A stretch of 7,310 bases of DNA, from contig JBOFGX010000210.1 in NCBI GenBank assembly GCA_051649345.1, forward strand, positions 1 through 7,310, given 5' to 3'. Origin of the DNA: Leadbetterella sp051649345 (GTDB taxonomy: Bacteria > Bacteroidota > Bacteroidia > Cytophagales > Spirosomataceae). The stretch's first letter is position 1. Every line of letters begins with the position of its first letter. Under the pieces are notes generated by a model. The model saw nothing but the letters and a program-made list of their open reading frames with translations, searched no databases and was not told the DNA's origin. The translations under genes and the position numbers were made by a program. Of the stretch, positions 1-4,083 are shown piece by piece.

Positions 1-92
1 AACCAGGATGACGCTCGTGCTATTACGCAACAGTTTTAAAATCGGCCTTGCAATGAGTACTCAAATTTATGAATTTAGTTTGTAATCAATTA

Positions 93-149
93 TACGTTAG
101 CATACTAAGTTAATGGGCGAGGCTTATATTCTGGATGACCGCTAACGTA
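93..149. repeat. 9-bp perfect inverted repeat (TACGTTAGC / GCTAACGTA)
   Basis: TACGTTAGC at 93-101 is repeated exactly in reverse complement as GCTAACGTA at 141-149, with a 39-bp loop. The right arm also forms part of the outer arm of the larger repeat at 137-339. GTTAGC/GCTAAC arms recall the R boxes of integron attC sites, but they do not match the GTTRRRY/RYYYAAC consensus exactly, so the resemblance is only structural. Confidence 0.5.
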
Positions 150-339
150 CAAGTATTTATGAAGAAGGGGGAATTTGGAATTCGTTAGCCCGAAACTGTT
201 GCTGGGTTTTGTTCCAAAGTTGAGCTTCTTCCAACTGCTTCATAGTATCCCGTCCGCTGGTGCAAATGTTAATTAATGTACTGATGTTCAATTACTTCCG
301 TCCGCCCCCTTTTTCATAAATACAATGTTGGTGGCAGTC
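137..339. repeat. Large imperfect inverted repeat, attC-like or MITE-like
   Basis: The core arms are GTATTTATGAAGAAGGGGG (153-171) and the reverse complement of 305-323, matching at 18 of 19 positions. Outside the core, after a 6-base unpaired stretch on each side, a second pair (137-146 against 330-339) matches at 7 of 10. The layout of outer box, short unpaired spacer, inner box and long variable centre (133 bp) is that of a folded attC recombination site. The length of about 200 bp is large for one, and the box sequences are not the proteobacterial consensus. A nonautonomous inverted-repeat element is the main alternative. Inside it, CCGTCCGC occurs twice (250-257 and 298-305). Confidence 0.5.
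157..243 (-). other. Possible 28-residue reading frame or gene remnant
   Basis: This minus-strand frame starts with ATG at 241-243 and ends with TAA at 157-159, inside the left core arm of the large inverted repeat. The product begins MKQLEEAQLWNKTQQQF and ends EFQIPPSS. Its composition (charged, Gln-rich, one Trp) looks more like protein than random A+T-rich DNA, and the frame stays open upstream of the ATG as far as about base 290. I do not recognise it. It may be the tail of a decayed gene, a microprotein, or a chance frame in a recurrent intergenic element. Confidence 0.2.
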
Positions 340-383
340 GCTTTTGTCCTTCCGATGATGTGTCCAACTGCATCAAAAGTCGT
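288..383 (-). other. Possible 31-residue coding remnant downstream of the WGR gene
   Basis: The minus-strand frame from 383 down to a TGA at 288-290 has no ATG at its beginning but reads as a protein-like string with VGHIIGRTKATATNIVF in the middle. It lies just 3' of the WGR gene and overlaps both the flanking repeat (327-341) and the right core arm of the large inverted repeat. I cannot assign a family. It may be real protein sequence from a vanished gene, or a chance frame of a conserved noncoding element. Confidence 0.2.
327..341 (+). repeat. Left flanking repeat of the WGR gene (inverted with 1377-1391)
   Basis: GTTGGTGGCAGTCGC matches the reverse complement of 1377-1391 (GTTGGCGGCAATCGC) at 13 of 15 positions. 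The two copies point in opposite directions and enclose the single gene at 395-1285. This left copy overlaps the outer arm of the large inverted repeat. Confidence 0.5.
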
Positions 384-394
384 TCAGTTTTAAT

Positions 395-1285
395 TTATTC
401 TAATGCAAAAATTGGAAAGACTTCTCCCATATCATGCTCGCCTATCATAAACATAAATCCTTTCTTTGATTTGATTTTTTTAAAGATGCCTTTGCTGTTT
501 AGTATTTTAAAGACCTCGTTTAAAGCAACTAAACCAGAAAAAAGGTAAGTTTTCAGTAGTTCTTGATACCCTTCCATGTAATAAAGGTCATTGCCGTCAA
601 TATCGTCTGGGAGATTGTCCCAATCATGGAAAATTTCAAGGTTGTCGAAAAAGTTTAAAGTGATACCTGGACTTGCTTCAAAACCTGCTGAAAAATCGTA
701 ACTATAACCCATATCAAAACTTTTAGTATGTAGTTTGAAGTCCTCCCAACTTACAATTCCGTAAGAATGGGCTTCAACATTCTTTGCTAAATAATAATCG
801 TACTCAAATAGAATTGAATAAACCATTTCTTCTGGATTTATTCCTTTTGAGGGATTTGTCCACCAATCGACTAAATTAGTTTCGATTTCTTTTTCAGCTT
901 GTTTCTTGTAACTTTCAAAATCAAACTCCTCTATTTTTTGAAATAACTCAGAAAATAAAGGTTTTAAGTTTGCCGTAGCCTTTAATTTACTTTTATAACT
1001 GTCAAGTTGGGCTTTCAAATAACTCGAAATCTTATCATTTGGAGTTGCGTTATCACTTTCAGCGATTTTAATTGATTTTTCAATTTCAAGGTATCCTTTT
1101 TTTACTTTTTCGTTAATTACTTTTAAACTGTCAGCAAGACATAATTCGGGAGTTTCAAATACTTTTTCTTTTAGTGTTCCGACTGAACCAACTCTACCGA
1201 AACTTATGGATTGTTTGTTTTCGAGAACATTAATTTCCCAAAATTTGTGTGAAGTATCATCTTGAAACATGAAAAATCTAATCAT
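395..1285 (-). CDS. WGR-domain protein with uncharacterised C-terminal region
   Basis: This gene encodes a 296-residue soluble protein. Residues 1-75 look like a WGR domain: MIRFF start, KFWEI at 14-18, and the signature SFGRVGSVG at 28-36 (with Phe in place of the usual Trp), then a helix with LADSLKVINEKVKKGY. WGR domains occur in PARPs, MolR-like regulators and many small bacterial proteins; in PARPs they bind nucleic acid. Residues 85-135 are Lys/Glu-rich and probably helical. The C-terminal part (about 150-296) has many aromatic and acidic residues (EYDYYL, HDWDNLPDDIDGNDLYYMEGY, IGEHDMGEVF), and I recognise no family in it. There is no signal peptide or membrane segment. The first ATG fits the usual WGR start; a second Met is at residue 6. 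The gene appears A+T-richer than the operon to its right and stands alone between inverted repeats, which suggests acquisition as a single unit. The role is unknown; regulatory or defence-related functions are only guesses. Confidence 0.8.
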   Translation of the reverse strand: MIRFFMFQDDTSHKFWEINVLENKQSISFGRVGSVGTLKEKVFETPELCLADSLKVINEKVKKGYLEIEKSIKIAESDNATPNDKISSYLKAQLDSYKSKLKATANLKPLFSELFQKIEEFDFESYKKQAEKEIETNLVDWWTNPSKGINPEEMVYSILFEYDYYLAKNVEAHSYGIVSWEDFKLHTKSFDMGYSYDFSAGFEASPGITLNFFDNLEIFHDWDNLPDDIDGNDLYYMEGYQELLKTYLFSGLVALNEVFKILNSKGIFKKIKSKKGFMFMIGEHDMGEVFPIFALE

Positions 1286-1376
1286 ATATTTTTTGTATTT
1301 TGAGCGTTTTTACGAAAAATGCAGTTATGAATTATATAGTTGTTAGTTGTTAAGTTCGACTGACAAGTGTCGTTCT

Positions 1377-1391
1377 GCGATTGCCGCCAAC
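1377..1391 (-). repeat. Right flanking repeat of the WGR gene (inverted with 327-341)
   Basis: The plus-strand sequence GCGATTGCCGCCAAC is the inverted partner of 327-341 (13/15). It lies in the presumed 5' leader of the WGR gene and overlaps the hairpin at 1383-1415. Confidence 0.5.
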
Positions 1392-1415
1392 TCGTAAATA
1401 GACGAACCTAGCGGC
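1383..1415. repeat. Two-tier hairpin in the WGR gene leader
   Basis: Outer arms GCCGC (1383-1387) and GCGGC (1411-1415) and inner arms TCGT (1392-1395) and ACGA (1402-1405) can pair, with unpaired bases between them. If the promoter at 1425-1456 is used, this hairpin would lie almost at the 5' end of the transcript. It could affect RNA stability or translation, or be part of a recombination site. It has no adjacent T run, so it is not an intrinsic terminator. Confidence 0.4.
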
Positions 1416-1424
1416 TATTCAAAA

Positions 1425-1456
1425 CAAATATAAATGTTTAGCATATAAGTAACAAA
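1425..1456 (-). promoter_or_regulatory. Bacteroidota-type promoter for the WGR gene
   Basis: On the minus strand, TATATTTG (1432 down to 1425) matches the Bacteroidota -7 consensus TAnnTTTG exactly. TTTG (1456 down to 1453) lies 20 bases upstream, within the accepted spacing for the -33 element. Transcription would begin near 1418-1420 and give a leader of about 135 bases before the ATG at 1285. The promoter lies outside the right flanking repeat. This is the best-matched complete promoter in the window. Confidence 0.55.
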
Positions 1457-1520
1457 TTCCGAAGAAAATTATATGTATTTAATTAATAATTAGGAAAGTA
1501 TGTATTTAGTCCGTTTTTTA

Positions 1521-1610
1521 CAATTCAAAATACGAAGTACGCTTTTTTGTATTGTTTTTACTTTTTTATTTGTTAGCAATACAAAATACGAAGTCCCTTA
1601 TTTTGCATTG
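1521..1610. repeat. Two copies of a 34-bp palindromic repeat
   Basis: Units at 1521-1554 and 1577-1610 are both 34 bp and match at 28 of 34 positions, including a perfect 13-bp block CAAAATACGAAGT (1526-1538 and 1582-1594). Each unit is itself an imperfect palindrome with CAATnCAAAA at one end and TTTTGnATTG at the other. The facing arms of the two units (1545-1554 and 1577-1586) are also perfect 10-bp inverted complements, so alternative pairings are possible. They are separated by 22 bp. This looks like a REP- or MITE-type intergenic repeat rather than a CRISPR, since there are only two palindromic units. Confidence 0.6.
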
Positions 1611-1650
1611 TACCATATATATGACGATCTCAATCCCAACTTTCTCCCAT

Positions 1651-1683
1651 AAAAAAAGCATCTACAAATCCATGTAGATGCTT
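1651..1683 (-). terminator. Intrinsic terminator of trxA
   Basis: A perfect 11-bp stem (AAGCATCTACA at 1656-1666, TGTAGATGCTT at 1673-1683) encloses a 6-base loop. Read on the minus strand, the stem ends in a run of seven Ts (1657 down to 1651). It lies 26 bases past the thioredoxin stop codon. Confidence 0.9.
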
Positions 1684-1708
1684 GATTTTAGTATACACTA
1701 TATTGTGA

Positions 1709-2032
1709 TTACATAGCTGCTTCTAGCTTCTGCACCAGCATATGCTTGGGTACTGCACCTACGATTTTGTCTACCAATTCACCATTTTTGAATATCATCA
1801 GTGTAGGGATAGAGCGTATTCCGAACTGAGCAGGTACTGCACTGTTGGCGTCTACATCCATTTTACCTATGATAGCTGTTTCTTCATATTCCCCAGCAAT
1901 CTCCTCTACTACCGGTCCTATCATTTTACAAGGGCCACACCACTCTGCCCAAAAGTCCACTAATACTGGTTTATCGGATTTAATAAGTTCTGCAAAGTTA
2001 GAATCCGTTATTTCTAATGCTTTTTGTCCCAT
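1709..2032 (-). CDS. trxA: Thioredoxin
   Basis: This gene encodes cytoplasmic thioredoxin, which reduces protein disulfides using electrons from thioredoxin reductase. The 107-residue length is the family norm. The active site WCGPC is at residues 31-35 within the expected FWAEWCGPCK context. The buried Asp is at 26 (VDFWAEW), the cis-proline is Pro76 in RSIPT, and the FKNGELVDKIVGA stretch forms the last beta strands. There is no signal peptide, so it is a soluble single-domain thioredoxin rather than a TlpA/ResA-type exported one. It lies 67 bp downstream of the OmpA-domain gene on the same strand and is followed by a strong terminator. It may be cotranscribed with that gene or have its own promoter in the gap; I see no exact TAnnTTTG there. 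The ATG start is supported by the normal family N-terminus. Confidence 0.97.
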   Translation of the reverse strand: MGQKALEITDSNFAELIKSDKPVLVDFWAEWCGPCKMIGPVVEEIAGEYEETAIIGKMDVDANSAVPAQFGIRSIPTLMIFKNGELVDKIVGAVPKHMLVQKLEAAM

Positions 2033-2069
2033 TTTCGTATATTTTTCAAATTATAGTATCATAACAAAT

Positions 2070-2093
2070 GTAGGAATTCCTTAAGTTCCCTAC
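2070..2093 (-). promoter_or_regulatory. Imperfect hairpin between the OmpA gene and trxA
   Basis: GTAGGAA and TTCCCTAC (2070-2076 and 2086-2093) pair with one bulge, and the centre includes the 10-bp palindrome AGGAATTCCT (2072-2081). On the minus strand it starts 7 bases past the OmpA stop and is followed only by ATTTGTTAT, a weak T-rich stretch. It could be a leaky terminator or a processing or stabilising hairpin that separates expression of the two genes. Confidence 0.3.
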
Positions 2094-2099
2094 ACGCTA

Positions 2100-3008
2100 T
2101 TATTTTACACTATCAGGATTCAGGAGGTCATAAAACTGATCTAACTTCGGCATCAAGATGATACGTGTGCGTCTGTTGGTAGCTCTATCTGCTGGAGTAG
2201 CGTTTGTGACCAATGCATTGTACTCCCCTCTACCGGAGGCTATAAGTCTATTAGGATCTACACCAAACTTGGTTTGTAGCGTACGTACTACAGATGCGGA
2301 GCGTTTTACAGATAAGTCCCAGTTGTCCTCAATACATTCGGTATTGATAGCCACATTGTCTGTATAGCCCTCTACCATCATTTCTAGGTCGGGTCTTGAG
2401 GCAAGCAACTTAGCCACTTTCTCTAGTACAGCGAATGCTTTGGGTGAAATCTTGTAGCTACCGCTCGTAAACAGCATCTTGTCGGATAGATTTACCATGA
2501 CCACCGTTTTGTCCACTTTTACGTCAATGTCTTGGTCTTCGATCCCCTGATTCAAAGCAGATTTAAGATTGACGGCCAATGCAAGATTCAAGGAATCCGT
2601 TTTGGTTTTTGCCGCCTGTAGAAGTCCAATATATTTGTCTTTCTTTTCTAACTGGTTCAAGGTTCTGTTGATGTTCTCATTGGCTGTTTGGTTTAAGACT
2701 GTGAGTCCTCCCATTTGTTGGATTTGAGTATCTCTCACTTTTTGCAAGTCAGCTATCTGGGCTTTTAGATCACTTATTTGGTCTTCTTTTGATGCCTTTG
2801 TAGCATTGGAGGCATCTTGTAGCCTTTCTTTGTCAGCTAGACAGCTTACAAGTTTATCCTTGAAGTCATTCACCATTTCACCCCGTTTGTTGAGGTCCAC
2901 TTTTGTAGCGGCCAGTTCAGATTCTAAACTCTTGAATTTCTTTTTAGAAACACAAGAAAATCCTAAAACGACTACACTTACCATACAAACTACACTCCGA
3001 ACATTCAT
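2100..3008 (-). CDS. OmpA-family lipoprotein with coiled coil (peptidoglycan-associated)
   Basis: This gene encodes a 302-residue cell-envelope protein that should link the outer membrane to peptidoglycan. Residues 1-19 form a lipoprotein-like signal (SVVCMVSVVVLGFSC), with Cys19 the likely lipidated residue, although Gly at -3 is not ideal for a lipobox. Residues 23-135 are rich in Lys/Glu/Asp/Gln with heptad spacing, consistent with a coiled-coil stalk. Residues about 165-286 form the OmpA C-terminal domain: EGYTDN (Asp217), NWDLSVKRSASVV (Arg236), RLIASGRGEY and the closing NRRTRIIL. Asp217 and Arg236 occupy the diaminopimelate-binding positions known from OmpA/Pal proteins. The extra residues and NW between the TDN and LSxxR motifs resemble the MotB-like subgroup, but there is no membrane helix of the MotB kind. 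The gene precedes trxA and follows a 138-bp gap containing a -7 element, so it probably has its own promoter. Confidence 0.92.
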   Translation of the reverse strand: MNVRSVVCMVSVVVLGFSCVSKKKFKSLESELAATKVDLNKRGEMVNDFKDKLVSCLADKERLQDASNATKASKEDQISDLKAQIADLQKVRDTQIQQMGGLTVLNQTANENINRTLNQLEKKDKYIGLLQAAKTKTDSLNLALAVNLKSALNQGIEDQDIDVKVDKTVVMVNLSDKMLFTSGSYKISPKAFAVLEKVAKLLASRPDLEMMVEGYTDNVAINTECIEDNWDLSVKRSASVVRTLQTKFGVDPNRLIASGRGEYNALVTNATPADRATNRRTRIILMPKLDQFYDLLNPDSVK

Positions 3009-3041
3009 GATATTGATATGTATTATTTTTTAAATTAGCTG

Positions 3042-3049
3042 CAAATATA
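3042..3049 (-). promoter_or_regulatory. Putative -7 promoter element of the OmpA-family gene
   Basis: TATATTTG on the minus strand matches the Bacteroidota TAnnTTTG exactly and lies 33 bases before the start codon. No TTG is found at the usual -33 distance. Instead, the 14-bp palindrome AAAAACATGTTTTT occupies 3053-3066, just upstream, so activation or repression through that site is possible. Confidence 0.45.
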
Positions 3050-3052
3050 GTG

Positions 3053-3095
3053 AAAAACATGTTTTTTGAGGCTATTGAACCCTTAAAATAGCCTC
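3053..3095. repeat. Palindrome and hairpin upstream of the OmpA-family gene
   Basis: There are two adjacent symmetric elements. AAAAACATGTTTTT at 3053-3066 is a perfect 14-bp palindrome of operator size. GAGGCTATT (3068-3076) and AATAGCCTC (3087-3095) form a perfect 9-bp inverted repeat with a 10-base loop. Neither stem is followed by a T run on either strand. They lie between the end of the ispG operon and the presumed OmpA promoter, so they may be regulatory sites, or the hairpin may mark the 3' end of the upstream operon transcript. Confidence 0.4.
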
Positions 3096-3146
3096 CGAAA
3101 TGTTAATTTAAGGTCAAAAATGTAGTTTAAGACCCTATTTTTTTCA

Positions 3147-3515
3147 TTACATTCTTACTTTATTCTCAATCCCCTGATTATAAACGTATATCCATGCCCA
3201 TACAGTATGGCTGTTCAGTGTTATTCTCGCTTTTTTACGAATATATAAAGAGTCGACTGGATCGTTGGGGTCGTATTCTTCATATTCGTCCAATATTTTG
3301 AAAAGGCTTTCCACGTGCTGTATTTCAAAGAGCTCACCTTTGATTATATCATGTCCTTCTTCCACAAGGGCGGGGTAGCCTCCCTCAATTATATATAGGC
3401 TGCCTATAGTATGTGCTTCTTGTACAGATAGAACGTAATCTTGAATAGATTTGAAAATCGTGTTAGGGACATAGCAAGACTGAATACTACCATATACAAA
3501 AAGATAGTCAGTCAT
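3147..3515 (-). CDS. AIG2/gamma-glutamylcyclotransferase-like protein
   Basis: This gene encodes a 122-residue protein of the GGCT-like/AIG2 fold. It shows the N-terminal YLFVYGSI (residues 4-11), which corresponds to the YGSL substrate-binding loop, then GSLYIIEGGYPALV (38-51), KGELFEI (59-65), LDEYEEYDP (75-83) and YIRKKARI (91-98). The acidic residue in the LDEYEE segment, probably Glu79, is at the position of the catalytic Glu in the family. Family members release 5-oxoproline from gamma-glutamyl peptides or amines; the exact substrate cannot be read here. It is cytoplasmic, with no signal. It is the last gene of the ispG operon and overlaps the YjbR-like gene by four bases (ATGA, 3512-3515), which indicates translational coupling. 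No clear intrinsic terminator follows. Confidence 0.8.
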   Translation of the reverse strand: MTDYLFVYGSIQSCYVPNTIFKSIQDYVLSVQEAHTIGSLYIIEGGYPALVEEGHDIIKGELFEIQHVESLFKILDEYEEYDPNDPVDSLYIRKKARITLNSHTVWAWIYVYNQGIENKVRM

Positions 3516-3877
3516 AGTACACCATTACTCATTTCTTCTTTTATTTTTTTAGGAAGCGAGTCCCGTACGATGGTATAGGATTCGAGAATAAGTGTTTTTA
3601 CGAGTTGGTTTGAAGGGGACAGACTCATCTCTATCATACTCCAATGCTTCTTGTTCATATGGTAAGCACCTTGTATCCAGTCGTATTCTTCTCGTAGACT
3701 TTCGTTCCTCTCAGGATAATTTTTTAGGGAGATGTGCCATTCTTTACCATGAGGAATAGACACGAGTGCAAACATCTTCCCGCCTACTTTATAGACTAAG
3801 GCATCGGGTCCAAAAGGCATGGACTCTTCCGAGAATTCCATTGAGAGAATATACTCTCGAGCTTCTTCAATATTCAT
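3512..3877 (-). CDS. MmcQ/YjbR family protein
   Basis: This gene encodes a 121-residue cytoplasmic protein of the MmcQ/YjbR family, which has a CyaY-like double-wing fold and is usually annotated as DNA-binding, although its cellular role is poorly defined. Characteristic segments are MPFGPDALVYKVGGKMFAL (20-38), ISLKNYPERNESLREEY (49-65), the hallmark AYHMNKKHW (71-79), and the C-terminal LILESYTIVRDSLPKK (96-111). The length is standard. The start ATG overlaps the stop of the small membrane-protein gene (ATGA, 3874-3877), and its own stop overlaps the next start (ATGA, 3512-3515). It is thus locked into the middle of a four-gene operon. Confidence 0.9.
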   Translation of the reverse strand: MNIEEAREYILSMEFSEESMPFGPDALVYKVGGKMFALVSIPHGKEWHISLKNYPERNESLREEYDWIQGAYHMNKKHWSMIEMSLSPSNQLVKTLILESYTIVRDSLPKKIKEEMSNGVL

Positions 3878-4068
3878 GGTCTAAAAAACGCTCTGTAGAC
3901 CATCACACCCACTGCCAAAAGAAACATGATAATAGATATCCTATTGATGCCATGCATCATACGAATATTGGTATTAGTAGGATGCTCACCTGTATCTTTT
4001 TTGAATACTCTCAAAAAATATCCAAACACAGGACCTAGTTTTAAGAAATTTGCTATTTTTTGTAACAT
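3874..4068 (-). CDS. Small conserved membrane protein (DUF6728-like)
   Basis: This gene encodes a 64-residue protein with one probable transmembrane helix at about residues 43-60 (RISIIMFLLAVGVMVYRAFF). Before it are an amphipathic N-terminal segment with FLKLGPVFGYFLRVFKK (8-24) and a polar HPTNTN linker. The motifs LGPVFGYF and MHGINRISIIMFL resemble a small Bacteroidota family that I recall as DUF6728; this naming is from memory and not certain. No function is known to me. It starts 15 bp after ispG and ends in a 4-base overlap with the YjbR-like gene, so its existence is well supported by operon geometry despite its small size. It is likely in the inner membrane. Confidence 0.8.
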   Translation of the reverse strand: MLQKIANFLKLGPVFGYFLRVFKKDTGEHPTNTNIRMMHGINRISIIMFLLAVGVMVYRAFFRP

Positions 4069-4083
4069 CTTCGTTGCTATAAT

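Larger units (their letters stand above)
1..394. other. Gene-poor region with inverted repeats and short reading frames
   Basis: No full gene is visible here. The stretch holds two nested or adjacent inverted-repeat structures (93-149 and 137-339, listed separately) and several short protein-like reading frames. The plus-strand frame open from base 2 to the stop at 83-85 ends in NSFKIGLAMSTQIYEFSL and could be the tail of a gene entering from the left, but a second frame (ending DDARAITQQF, stop at 37-39) competes with it, so I call neither. On the minus strand, 288-383 and 157-243 read as 31 and 28 residues. The short plus-strand frame beginning at 360 overlaps the WGR gene antisense and looks like its shadow. 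This is an inter-cassette or degraded-gene type of region. Confidence 0.5.
1286..1708. other. 423-bp intergenic region between the WGR gene and trxA
   Basis: No gene is visible. From left to right the stretch contains the leader of the WGR gene with a flanking repeat (1377-1391) and a hairpin (1383-1415), a minus-strand promoter (1425-1456), an A+T-rich stretch without recognisable features (about 1457-1520), two 34-bp palindromic repeats (1521-1554 and 1577-1610), and the thioredoxin terminator (1651-1683). Confidence 0.7.

Noticed and set aside
360..548. Plus-strand 62-residue frame
   Set aside because: It lies antisense over the 3' part of the WGR gene and shows no domain or translation signal.
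1521..1610. Start of a CRISPR array
   Set aside because: There are only two units, each a self-complementary palindrome with just one 22-bp spacer, and no cas genes are in the window.
2047..2070. Separate trxA promoter (TATAATTTG and an upstream TTTG)
   Set aside because: The -7-like box has three bases instead of two between TA and TTTG, and the upstream TTTG is only about 9 bases away, well short of normal spacing.
1742..2084. Plus-strand frames over trxA, and similar frames over ompA and ispG
   Set aside because: They are antisense shadows of well-identified genes and have no recognisable motifs.
3068..3095. Hairpin as an intrinsic terminator of the ispG operon
   Set aside because: No T run follows the stem on either strand; on the minus strand it is followed by a run of As. 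It is kept only as a possible regulatory or processing structure.
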